Origin: Ornithodoros turicata
Lineage: Eukaryota; Arthropoda; Arachnida; Ixodida; Argasidae
Assembly (NCBI RefSeq): GCF_037126465.1
Contig: NC_088201.1
Location: forward strand, 140,556,376 to 140,620,375
Length of the DNA: 64,000 nt
Direction of reading: 5' to 3'
In this document: positions 11,316-21,235 of the stretch, in pieces
How the letters are laid out: the number at the start of each line of letters is the position of its first letter
How positions within the stretch are numbered: the first letter of the stretch is position 1
Notes under the pieces: model-generated
Told to the model about the DNA's origin: nothing
What the model saw: only the letters and a program-made list of their open reading frames with translations
Databases searched by the model: none
Made by a program: the position numbers and the translations under genes

Positions 11316-12098
11316 CAGGGTGTCCCACCGAAAAAGGGCCAGGGGCTAAACAAAAAACGGAGTGCTTTACACAAATGGAACCAACTGTACGTGATTGGCA
11401 GTTGTGTGGTCTATCAAAAAAATAAAAAATTTCATCGCCCCTTGTCAATTAATTAGCGGTAATTCATTTTTCAACTTTTTAATCATCGGTTTTAGCTCTC
11501 AGATGTCAATGAGGAGGTTGTAGCAGATGTCGAAAGAGACACAACTGAAGTGGTTCGAGGTCGCCATGGCTTGTGGTTTCGTTTTTTCCCGGGCTTAAAG
11601 GTCCGGCAATCCGGCACCCGCGCGCGACGATTCCAGCGCCCTCCGGCGTACATTGACCTTGATATTAGCGCTTGGAGACCATCCTTGGGCCACTTCACAC
11701 AAGAGGAAGATATTTCACCTGTTTCACGGCACACCTATCAGAGTGCACTACAATCGTCGCGCCCGGGCGCCGAATTATGGGAAGCGCTCTGTGGTGCGCG
11801 CGGCTTCTGAAACCAATTTTTAAAACCGGGAAAAAACTAAACCACAAGCCATAGCAACCTCGAACCACTTCAGTTGCGTCTTTTCGACATGTACTACAAC
11901 TTCCTCATTGACATCTGAGAGCTAAAGCCGATTATTAAAAAGTTGGAAAATTAATTACCGCTGATTAATTGACAAGGGGCGATGAAAAAAAAAATGTGGA
12001 TAGACCACACAACTGCCAAGCACGTACAGTTGGTTTCATTTGTGTAAAGCACTCCGTTTTTTCTTTAGCCCCTGGCCCTTTTTCGGTGGGACACCCTG
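11316..12098. mobile_element. 783-bp foldback element with long TIRs, TA target duplication
   Basis: The ends CAGGGTGTCCCACCGAAAAA and its complement (TTTTTCGGTGGGACACCCTG) are perfectly matched, with TA on each side (11314-11315 and 12099-12100). The inverted arms continue for about 290 bp on each side with small differences: ACTGAAGTGGTTCGAGG near 11545 against CCTCGAACCACTTCAGT near 11860. Only about 200 bp in the centre is unpaired. TA duplication and CAGGG ends point to a non-autonomous Tc1/mariner-type element. A related left end, CAGGGTGTTTCACC, sits at about 30415. Confidence 0.85.
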
Positions 12099-12671
12099 TA
12101 TGATGTACAGCTTGCGGCATGATTGCCTGAAATCGAGAGCTTGTTGTGTATTCGGTGTGGGACCTCCAAACGTAGCAAGCGTTTGCTTCGGCTAACGAAC
12201 ACCTACTGGGTAGTATGCCGTACGTCTCTATTAGTCAGAAGAAACATTGCTTCCAACTCCTGTAGACCTCATGCAGGATAAATCGCAGATTCCGGAGCAA
12301 GTATGTCGCAAGCTGTACTGAGGTAAGCCAAATGCGAATGGGAGTATACTTGACCTACGGGAAAAGTAAAGCGGGTGGCACGATTTTTGAGAAACTCCAG
12401 AAGACATAACTGATTAGCAAGTGTTCCTGTTGTCCACTATGCGCGACAAAATGAGGACGTTGCTGCAGACCGCTACAGCACCGTTGTGAATATAATTGGC
12501 TACAACATTTCATTAAGACACAGTGGTCTTGTCGTCCACCCGTTTCTGCTTTGTAAAATGCCTTTGTATGTCAGTAATGTTTGTACGTTTCTGTTCAGCA
12601 TGGAATGCAATGTAAAAACGCAATAATGGAAAGTACATATTGCAACGTTGTCTGCCAATCACTGAAGATAC
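12099..12671. other. Intron 2 sequence, nothing recognised
   Basis: No coding frame or repeat border was found. Confidence 0.4.
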
Positions 12672-12977
12672 TGTCACGAAGCGAAATGGGTCGGCGAGTC
12701 GTCGAATAAACAGCGAACGCTTTATTAGACTACTTGGTAGCAAAACACAAGAGTGATAGCTCTCTGAACACAACTGAGTCCAAAGAAAGAATGAATGCTC
12801 CAGCCTGGAGCGCACAAGCATTTAAGCGTCGCGCCGAAAAGTCTAGAAACAGCACGTGCGTTTGCCAGAGAGCAGGCGATGTGTCTGGAAGCTTCTTGCT
12901 TCTTCTTCAGCATGCGCCGGGATGAGGTGTACCGTTTCGTGCCTGCTCTGGAAGTTTCGCGATGATGATTCGTGGCA
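12672..12977 (-). mobile_element. Solo LTR, about 306 bp
   Basis: The block begins TGTCACGAAG and ends CGTGGCA on the plus strand, giving TG..CA ends in either reading. It is flanked by identical ATAC on both sides (12668-12671 and 12978-12981). On the minus strand a polyadenylation-like AATAAAG lies about 50 bp before the end, which sets the orientation. No internal retroelement sequence is attached. A 4-bp duplication fits a Gypsy-type integrase. Confidence 0.75.
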
Positions 12978-13227
12978 ATACTGTTGCACAGCTAAGAGCA
13001 CGACACACAAAATGCTGCGAAAGAGTGAGAGCTATGCCATAGAGACACTTTCAAAGGGCAAAAATGAGAGCTGTGCTGTCCACCATCACGAGTATCTGCT
13101 CCTCTAAAAACTGCGGATAGAGAGGATGCTGCTTACTGCTATATTAGAGGACTCTGGCCGTCCAAGTCTTATTGATCACTCGAGCCAAAGAAAGCGGGAT
13201 TGGCCTGTCATAAATGTGGTAGCCCTT

Positions 13228-14440
13228 TATCCTGGGTATCCTCCGCTCCACATGTATTCGCAGCGAAGGGATCTCTTTTGTATGCAGCAATTCATTTCTT
13301 GAAAATTACCGCTTCTCGAAAACTGGGGCAGGTTTATCTTGACCCCCTTCTTCTCCAGCAGATCACTGATCACAAAGCCTCCGTCGGCCATTACCGCATC
13401 ACCTTCTTCAAAGTTGAGGTCAAGAAAGCTATTCCTTAAGACACATCCCTTGCCAGAAGTGAAGCCTGTAAACAGTTCAGACGCAAATGTCACAAGCCTA
13501 TTTGGAGAGATGCCTATCAGTCCCTTAAATGTATTTGAAGACCTTCGCACAGAGCATGTATGATACTGGGGTGGTAGCGATGATGGCACTTCACAGCTTA
13601 TCTCAGCGGCGCCCTAGACCACTCCTTTCGATGCTTGCTTCTCAATGAATTCAGGTGGCATTGTTGCCTCGATAACCTCACCTGGTGCCCATAGATGCAA
13701 GGTTATCAAGTTAACACACATGAAGTTGATCCATGATATGCATACGCTTGACACGGTTAACTGTGCAGTGCAGAACCTACGAGCAATGTCAACTTCGAAG
13801 AGATCACGCCTCAGCCTCACCAAGACCAAGAATAGTTCGTTTTCAGTACTGAGCTTCCTCTTGCGGCCCTTCCCAGGTTTACCTGCATTGTCACCTGAGC
13901 ATGTACGTAAAGCATAGCTCCCATTTTCTCCAGGGTCCAGCATAGCCTCCTCATCACAACCATTGAACCGTTCAGTGGAACAATTAGACGTTCGCTGCCT
14001 TCTTTCTGTGTGCTGGCGTGCAAGAGACTCTTTTTCCACTCGGAGCCCACAACTGCATTCCTAGCTAAAGCCAGCTGTTGTTTTAAAATATTGCATCACA
14101 TATTCGTCAACACATCAGGTATCACACGGCGATTGGTCTTCACTTGGTGGTCACCCACTACTGGCCCTGCAATCTGAGTAGCATTGCTACTGCTGGTAGA
14201 CCAATGTGAATTGTCAGTGATATCAGGGAACATGGGAGATTCTATCGATTCTTGTGCTGGAACAGCCAGACCTCGTGATCTGGAGGTGCTTGGTGGTGAT
14301 GCACGGTGGGATGGCGGCTTCCGAATGTTGCACTTCTTGCTGAACGCGAACACAGATGGAACAGCCTTATCTCTGAGAGTGTTATGGCCGCTCGCAACAC
14401 GAGGGATAAAGTCAGAAATACCAAAATGTTTTAACACAAT
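13228..14440 (-). pseudogene. DDE transposase relic (ISL2EU/Harbinger-related)
   Basis: On the minus strand, in order: an N-terminal segment (NIRKPPSHRASPPSTS); a helical part (GKGRKRKLSTENELFLVLVR, then TVSSVCISWINFM); and a catalytic part. The catalytic part has FKGLIGISPNRLVTFASELF, then GDAVMADGGFVISDLLEKKG and VKINLPQF. It resembles DDE transposases of the ISL2EU/PIF-Harbinger type, where VMADRGF.I holds a catalytic Asp. Shifts and stops interrupt it. The C-terminus is lost near 13228. The 5' side runs into the tRNA-like array at 14448. Confidence 0.65.
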
Positions 14441-14471
14441 TTCGTGATGCAAACAACTCAGGGAAAAAGAG

Positions 14472-14546
14472 GTGCTGACGCCAGGAATCGAACCTGGGTC
14501 TTCTGGTTTCCAGTCAGATATGCTAACCGCTACACCACACCAGCAC
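14472..14546 (-). tRNA. tRNA-like unit 1 (anticodon GGA by position)
   Basis: The acceptor arms GTGCTGG and TCAGCAC pair over 7 bp. The T-arm CCAGG-TTCGATT-CCTGG is intact. The anticodon loop reads CTGGAAA, with the normal T at position 33, but the stem has one A:C mismatch. The variable loop is short, unlike a true tRNA-Ser. Probably a SINE head or tRNA pseudogene rather than a working tRNA. Confidence 0.45.
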
Positions 14547-14782
14547 GCCGTTTCCCTTTGAGCGCCTCTCAAGTACGGGGGGGACGGACAACCAACCACG
14601 CTATTCCAATTCTCTCTTACATCTTTCTCACTCACTCTCTCATTCAGACACGAGGCAGGGCGATTGTAAACGACGTAAACAACGAGATTTGGCCGACACA
14701 GACCAACAATTAGGGACGACACAGACAAGTAAGCCTCAAACGCCCAGAAATTAACGAAATGCAAACAACTCAGGGAAAAGAG

Positions 14783-14857
14783 GTGCTGACGCCAGGAATC
14801 GAACCTGGGTCTTCTGATTTCCGGTCAGATATGCTAACCGCTACACCACACCAGCAC
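14783..14857 (-). tRNA. tRNA-like unit 2 (GGA)
   Basis: Same fold as unit 1. The anticodon stem TCTGA/TCAGA is perfect, but the loop is CCGGAAA with C at position 33, where tRNAs need U. This argues against a working tRNA. Confidence 0.45.
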
Positions 14858-15093
14858 GCCGTTACCCTTTGAGCGCCTCTCAAGTACGGGGGGGACGGAC
14901 AACCAACCACGCTATTCCCATTCTCTCTTACATCTTTCTCACTCACTCTCTCATTCAGACACGAGGCAGGGCGATTGTAAACGACGTAAAGAACGAGATT
15001 TGGCCGAGACAGACCAACAATTAGGGACGACACAGACAAGTAAGCCTCAAACGCCCAGAAATTAACGAAATGCAAACAACTCAGGGAAAAGAG

Positions 15094-15136
15094 GTGCTGA
15101 CGCCAGGAATCGAACCTGGGTCTTCTGATTTCCGGA
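15094..15136 (-). pseudogene. tRNA-like unit 3, truncated
   Basis: Only the 3' half (T-arm, variable loop and part of the anticodon arm) remains; the sequence jumps to unrelated DNA after ..tgatttccgg at 15136. Confidence 0.6.
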
Positions 15137-15810
15137 ATTTATATTTGGACAAGTTTCTTAAGACAGCGCTGATTTATATAAGAAAGACGTAAGGATTTTT
15201 TTGGCGTGATTTACCGGTACTCTCGTTCACAGACTGCCCAGTAGAGTTCGTAATCCACTTCGCGGCAGCCATATTTGTTGACATTGCACGGTGGTTAAGT
15301 GTTTCCGGCGAAATCGCGAAATACCCGCAGTGAAGCACTGAATAACGGAAGACAAAAAAGACAGGGCGTCATGGTCTGAGATAGAAACCCATGCTATCAG
15401 AACATGGGAGGACCAAGCGAAACGCGAAAGTGTATGCTGACATCGCGGGCCAGTTGCACGCGCAAGACATAGTAAAGACCACCAAAGAGGTGAAGAAGAA
15501 GATTGAAAATTTGTCAAATAAATATACTTGTGTTGGTTCCCAACAATTATATTTATGACATTAAATCGACTTCAACTGCGAAGAAAATCTCTATGAAATG
15601 TTTCTAGACGTAAGAAAAACGATTTTACTGAGAAAGTATATTGCACTCCCCGATGTTTGGTGGGAGTTCAAGCTCGCCCATCGTCATCACCATGACTGCT
15701 TAGTGACACTTACTTATACCGTGTAGCAGGAGCGTAGTGAAAGTGACGTTACGGGACGGAGTGCACTTCAACTAAGTGACACTACATTAGTACGTCTGAC
15801 AGGGGTATAA
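15137..15810. other. 674-bp piece interrupting the tRNA-like array
   Basis: Unrelated to the array unit. It carries the Myb/SANT-like relic listed next. I see no clear TIRs or target duplication at its borders. Confidence 0.5.
15355..15535 (+). pseudogene. Myb/SANT-like DNA-binding domain relic
   Basis: One frame reads ASWSEIETHAIRTWEDQAKR. After a one-base shift near 15432 another frame continues VYADIAGQLHAQDIVKTTKE, then VKKKIENLSNKYTC. The pattern W...E..A.I..WE, then VY..I...L, then T..EVK.KI.NL..KY is that of Myb/SANT-like trihelix domains, which occur in Harbinger-type transposon proteins. Broken by the shift; no attached transposase. Confidence 0.5.
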
Positions 15811-15860
15811 GCCTCAAACGCCCAGAAATTAACGAAATGCAAACAACTCAGGGAAAAGAT

Positions 15861-15935
15861 GTGCTGACGCCAGGTATCGAACCTGGGTCTTCTGATTTCC
15901 GGTCAGATATGCTAACCGCTACACCACACCAGCAC
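15861..15935 (-). tRNA. tRNA-like unit 4 (GGA)
   Basis: Same fold as unit 2. One base differs in the T-loop region (ggtatcgaacc on the plus strand). Loop CCGGAAA. Confidence 0.45.
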
Positions 15936-16146
15936 GCCGTTTCCCTTTGAGCGCCTCTCAAGTACAGGGGGGACGGACAACCAACCACGCTATTCTCACT
16001 CTCTCATTCAGACACGAGGCAGGGCGATTGTAAACGACGTAAACAACGAGATTTGGCCGAGACAGACCAACAATTAGGGACCACACAGACAAGTAAGCCT
16101 CAAACGCCCAGAAATTAACGAAATGCAAACAACTCAGGGAAAAGAG

Positions 16147-16221
16147 GTGCTGACGCCAGGAATCGAACCTGGGTCTTCTGATTTCCGGTCAGATATGCTA
16201 ACCGCTACACCACACCAGCAC
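16147..16221 (-). tRNA. tRNA-like unit 5 (GGA)
   Basis: Identical fold to unit 2, with the CCGGAAA loop. Confidence 0.45.
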
Positions 16222-16458
16222 GCCGTTTCCCTTTGAGCGCCTCTCAAGTACGGGGGGGGACGGACAACCAACCACGCTATTCCCATTCTCTCTTACATCT
16301 TTCTCACTCACTCTCTCATTCAGACACGAGGCAGGGCGATTGTAAACGACGTAAACAACGAGATTTGGCCGAGACAGACCAACAATTAGGGACCACACAG
16401 ACAAGTAAGCCTCAAACGCCCAGAAATTAACGAAATGCAAACAACTCAGGGAAAAGAG

Positions 16459-16533
16459 GTGCTGACGCCAGGAATCGAACCTGGGTCTTCTGATTTCCGG
16501 TCAGATATGCTAACCGCTACACCACACCAGCAC
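16459..16533 (-). tRNA. tRNA-like unit 6 (GGA)
   Basis: Identical fold to unit 2, with the CCGGAAA loop. Confidence 0.45.
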
Positions 16534-16769
16534 GCCGTTTCCCTTTGAGCGCCTCTCAAGTACGGGGGGGACGGACAACCAACCACGCTATTCCCATTCT
16601 CTCTTACATCTTTCTCACTCACTCTCTCATTCAGACACGAGGCAGGGCGATTGTAAACGACGTAAACAACGAGATTTGGCCGAGACAGACCAACAATTAG
16701 GGACGACACAGACAAGTAAGCCTCAAACGCCCAGAAATTAACGAAATGCAAACAACTCAGGGAAAAGAG

Positions 16770-16844
16770 GTGCTGACGCCAGGAATCGAACCTGGGTCTT
16801 CTGATTTCCGGTCAGATATGCTAACCGCTACACCACACCAGCAC
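16770..16844 (-). tRNA. tRNA-like unit 7 (GGA)
   Basis: Identical fold to unit 2. The array ends at about 16990, where the unit breaks into gtccacaccgg. Confidence 0.45.
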
Positions 16845-16990
16845 GCCGTTTCCCTTTGAGCGCCTCTCAAGTACGGGGGGGACGGACAACCAACCACGCT
16901 ATTCCCATTCTCTCTTACATCTTTCTCACTCACTCTCTCATTCAGACACGAGGCAGGGCGATTGTAAACGACGTAAACAACGAGATTTGG

Positions 16991-17693
16991 CGTCCACACC
17001 GGATGGTGCCTTGCATTTGAATGCCACCTATAAGAGTTAATATTAGAAATGTGCCTAGAAATAACTGTAGAGAGTTAATATTAGAAATGTACCTAGGCAA
17101 GGATTCGAGATTCGAGAATCCGAATCTCAGTGCCCAAAGCGGCGAATCGAATCTTTCGAATCCGCCAACCCCGTTTGTTTGCTCCTTTTCAACTTGGCGC
17201 CTCTGGAGTTTGCCGAAAGCTTCATTGGCCGACAGGTGTTTTCTTGTTTGTTTGTTTATGTACATTGCTCTGGACTGAAAGAGTTCACGCAGGAACTGTT
17301 ACATTACAAGTTTAAAAGTAACCTAGCTTGTTTTACTTTTGAGCGTTGCTTAGTTTCATAGAAATAATTCAGAAGCGAGAATTTATGCATTTCTTGTAGT
17401 CGATGAATAACATGTTAAATAAATTACGTTTCAAAACCATATGAGTATATTTTCTCCTGAAACTGAAGAATTATCTAATTTGTTTTTCATTAAGCAAATG
17501 TATCAAATTCTGCTAGTGTTTTTTTTTTGCTCGCTTTTTAATCTCTCAAAAAGGATTCGTAAAGATTCGAGATTCGTAAGATTCGTGGATTCGGATTCGA
17601 AAAATTTTGGATGAGTCGCATCTCTAGTTAATATGTATCAGCATGAGTTTTTTTGTTTTTTTTTTTTGTCTTACTTCAGTCCTTTTATTTCAG
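16991..17693. repeat. ATTCGA-rich block before exon 3
   Basis: A direct repeat (agttaatattagaaatgt) occurs at about 17036 and 17073. From 17100 to 17165 and again from 17550 to 17610 the DNA is built of GATTCGA/GAATC words in mirror arrangement around about 400 bp. The right edge reads GGATGAGTCGCATCTCTAG. It looks like the two subterminal arms of a hAT-type element, but the outer left end is not clear. Confidence 0.4.
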
Positions 17694-17960
17694 GTACTAT
17701 AACGATTGGCGTTACTGGAGTTATCTGGGTGATAAATTCAGGAGCTAGTGGTACGTCAGCAACGGAGATCATTCAAACAGTGTTGTCCAGTATGCCGACA
17801 TGCATTGCGCCATACAGCATAATGAAACTACTGTCAGTCGACGACATAAATAAGAAATGCATGAAGTATGCTGGTGATCCTGCTGGAGACCCTTGGGTAA
17901 CCCTAGCGCTATACTGCAGTGGCGTGGAGAAGTTCCTCGGCATCACACATTGCTGCGAAC
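17694..17960 (+). CDS. ABCA transporter exon (visible exon 3, TMD2 and loop)
   Basis: The acceptor is TATTTCAG (AG at 17692-17693), after a T-rich tract. The donor is GAAC|GTACGT with GT at 17961. The exon encodes a helix (TITIGVTGVIWVI) and then a segment with SSMPTCIAPYSIMKLLSVDD. That segment corresponds to the P.Y.L...L family region before the last extracellular loop. It then continues through a cysteine-bearing segment ending THCCE. Entry codon g+gt (Gly) and exit codon c+ag (Gln, with exon 53641) keep the frame. The next exon is about 35.7 kb away, and the whole PLE/LINE cluster sits in that intron. Confidence 0.87.
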
Positions 17961-19800
17961 GTACGTAGTGAGCTATTAAACTCTAGCTAAAGCATTAGGC
18001 AGTTTTAGTTATACGTGGCGCGGTCGCGCACCGTTGTGCGGGTGAGCGAGGACACAACATGCGCATGCGCAGGCTGCTCACCTGAGAACGTTTCGAAAGA
18101 CGAGAGTTTCACTGCCTGCACCTTCCATCCTCTCGAGGTTCTGCTAACCAGAATGGGTTTGTCAGCCACCAGCGGAATGAATGTTCGCAAGTGTGCAGGC
18201 ATGTGCATTATTAGAAACAGGAACAATGCTCCAAGTCCACACCCCAATATTGGTCCTAGACTAGAACCTAATATTTGTCCAATTCTGCAGCTGCAACGCT
18301 GCGAAATATTGACCCACATTAACTTGAAGTATTTTAATGTTGTACTTTTTTATTTCCCTTTCTATACCCTCGGTCTTCCGGCGTCCCTTAGTATTTACTA
18401 TAAGCCCGTGAACTACATCCTCAGTCTACCATACCTGTCGTTTGCATCTGCCAGGCACATACCAAGAGATAGCTCGATTAGTATCATGTTTTGGTGCTAG
18501 GCCACCATTTGTTCCAGTAGTACTGATGGACAAAATATATACTCCCTGGTCGCGTAACGAACACCACAGAACGAGTCTATTGTACCACTTTGAGGAGGGG
18601 TATACTTATCCTCCTCCTAGGCACAATGGACATTACTAATTCCATAGAGAGTTGTAAGGTACACAAAATAACAAATGAGCTGCGAATTGCGAAAAACCAA
18701 GCGAGAGAAGAGGCACACAAAAATTGCCACTGTCGAAGTACGGGTTTGGTCTGCAGTACACATTTGTAGAGGAGGTGGTATCCCTCTACATCAGCCCTGT
18801 GCGGCGATGTTGGAATGTCCCAGTTGGCAGATGTGCATGTCCTCACGCTAGGACGGTGCCGGTAGAACTGAAGACCGAGTGCAATACGTTAACAGTACGC
18901 CTCTGCGCATGAGAGAGAGAAAAAAAAAAGGTTACGGAAAGCACATGGCAAAGCGTCTGCCCATTCAGAAAGCAGGAATAAGAGGGTATTCGCAGTCGGG
19001 TCACAGCAGTATGGTGAAAAAGATGAAGCAATGTGCACCTCACGTGCAGTTGTTGTGGTAGCTTATTTGTGAGCGATCCAATGAGACTGCTCTACGTCCA
19101 AGATGGGAAAGGGAAAAGCTGAGGGACTGCGCTACACCTACTAGCTACCTACCTATCGCTAGCTGACCTACTTTCAGAGCCTACAGCGCGTGGCAGCAGG
19201 CGCAATCGTTGGCATCATTAGTTGCCACCACAGTAGCGCCCTCCCCACCCCCCCTCCGACGCGGGATGTGTTCGGACACGCGGCGACAAGAGCCATGGCG
19301 CGGTAAATGAGCGGTAAGCGGTAATGAGCGGTAAAGGGGTAATGAGTTCAAGCGGTAAATGAGCGGTAATGAGACGTGAGCCGTTGTCACGAGCCTGTTC
19401 AGCCGTTGCCGCGCTGACGCGTCACCAGGGCGTGTGACCAGCGGCTTTGCGATACGGTAAGGGAGCGCGTTGCTCGACCAGGTGCCCCTGGTAGATCCGG
19501 AGAATATCATCACGATGTACGTAGGGGCCTGGCGAAGTACCGCGACCGGTACGGGGCGCCGAAGCAGGAGGGTGCCTGGTGGCGGTGGCCGGCAGAGCAG
19601 CGACGGTGGCCTAGTATTACGAGCCCCCGCTGGAATGAAATCTGCTAGGGGACTCACGAATTGTGCCACAGCCCCATTGACTGCTGTCTGCACTAAGTTT
19701 GGTGGTGGTCGTGGTGAAGAGGTGTGACGAACTCAAACCTGATGATAGTCATTGTCGAAATTTGGGAGGGTAATGTTAATGATGGACAATATGTCGTCTA
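17961..19800. other. Intron 3, first part, no gene recognised
   Basis: Contains a copy (18757-18875) of the short family also seen at 2160-2301 and 21296-21400. A small tandem of GAGCGGTAA(AT) lies at about 19308-19372. No coding family seen. Confidence 0.4.
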
Positions 19801-19939
19801 CTTTCAGTTTCGTTTTCTGTGATCACGCGCTTCTAGCGCATACCGCCGCACGTCTCGTGTTCACATTCTCTGATCATTAAACCTCGGCGGCCGTTACCGT
19901 CAGCTTCGACTTGCCTGCTCTCTTTTTGCTGAACCCTGG

Positions 19940-21235
19940 GGTTACAGTGTAACAGGTTATGGGCCCAGGACGTCACGACGACTAGCATTGGACCGGCAAG
20001 ACAACTACCCGTGGTTACGCCATCACGCAGTAAGACGTTTGTCACATGACGATCTGGAATGCGTCCGCAGACGAATTTCAGATTCCGAAGCTGACGTCGG
20101 AGACTTATCATGCCTGGGCAATCAGGACCAAAGCTCCACTCGTGCAGAAGGGCTGCTGGGAGGCTGTCGACCCAGGATACTCAGGCACTGAAATGACGAA
20201 CGACGAGAAGAAATCCAATAACACGCCGCTTACCTTTCATTTCTTGGTGGTGGAAGATAGTTATTTAGATGATATTGGAGCCTGTGCCAACGCAAAAGAA
20301 GCACGGGACATCTTGCGTGAGATGCACACGAAATATGGACTCCTACACATTTCGCAGTTGTTACGTGACTTCGTGAACGTTTGAATGAAGAAAGAAGAAC
20401 CCATGAAGGCGTATTTGAGTAGGCTCATGGATCTGCACAGGAAGCTCTCCAACGCAAGATACGGTTTTACGGACAAGGAAATGGCACTGGTAATGCTCTA
20501 GGGTCTACCCGAACGCTATGAACCCCTAATCTTGAAGCTCGAGCAGGTCGAAGCCACCCTTACCTTAGGAAGCTCCGGCGTAACGAAGAACAGTCGACAG
20601 ACCCGCACGGCGAGGAGACAGCTCTCTTGACCAAGAACAGGTCCGTTCCGAAACATGCGAGGACGACAGGACGACAGAAATGACCGCGACGCAGGCAGGA
20701 GGACTCGCGGGTCTCACCTCACGAGGAGGCGGCCTGTCCGATGTTTCGCGTGCGCCAAGTTCGGGCATATCGGCAAAGCATTGCGAAGCAGATTCCGACG
20801 ATCAAGCCAGTGACCATGCAGAGAGAGGTCCCGTCTTATCCGCCAGGAAAGTAACCCACAAAGCACTGTGTGCGACCAGCCATGTCGTGACAGGGAGTCA
20901 AGTCTGGTATCTGGATAGCGGCGCTACCGACCACATGACGTCAGACAGAACCAAGCTCCGCAACTGCACCACCTACGCAGCACCATCAACGCTGGAGATG
21001 GCAAATAAAGACGTCGTGGAAATCGTAGGGAAAGGCGAGACAGAGTTCGAGCTTGTACCCGACAATGGCGGGAAATCATTTCTTTTGAAGGACGTCCTCT
21101 ACGTACCAGCACTAGATGGAAATATCCTGTCAGTTCGACGAATTGAAGAGCTTGGGTTCAAAGTCGTCTTTGATAACGGGAAGGCAGCAGTAAGAGAAAA
21201 TAGCGGCGCGTTAATTTTGGTGGCAAGTTGAAAAG
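19940..21235 (+). pseudogene. Copia-type retrotransposon relic (gag, zinc knuckle, protease)
   Basis: The gag-like part begins near 20046 (MTIWNASADEFQIPKLTSET, then YHAWAIRTKAPLVQKGCWEA), the usual opening of Copia gag where a protein recognises L.G.NY..W. A stop near 20384 breaks it. It continues EEPMKAYLSRLMDLHRKLSN and LPERYEPLILKLE. A knuckle-like C-F-A-C..F-G-H-I-G follows near 20745, then the aspartic protease region VWYLDSGATDHMTSDRTKL (DSGA active site) and FLLKDVLYVPALDGNILSVR. Integrase and RT are missing. A word TACAGTGTAACAGGT occurs both at about 19944 and 21247 and may mark the LTR border. Confidence 0.75.

Larger units (their letters stand above)
14448..16990 (-). repeat. Tandem array of about 310-bp units, each with a tRNA-like block
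   Basis: Seven units repeat head to tail. Each has a tRNA-like block, a TC-rich tract (on the plus strand tctcacattctt-like sequence), CGATTGTAAACGACGTAAA and a joining segment ACGCCCAGAAATTAACGAAA. The tRNA-like blocks lie at 14472-14546, 14783-14857, 15094-15136 (cut), 15861-15935, 16147-16221, 16459-16533 and 16770-16844, all on the minus strand. Unit 4 lacks part of the TC-rich tract. A 674-bp foreign piece (15137-15810) interrupts unit 3. Units differ by only a few bases, so the array expanded recently. Confidence 0.85.

Noticed and set aside
14770..15075. Repeated open frames on the minus strand of the array (about 80-100 codons)
   Set aside because: They are the same array unit read through the tRNA-like block; the openness is repeated chance and they match no family.
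14472..16844. Functional tRNA-Ser(GGA) cluster
   Set aside because: The variable arm is too short for tRNA-Ser and five of six complete loops have C33.
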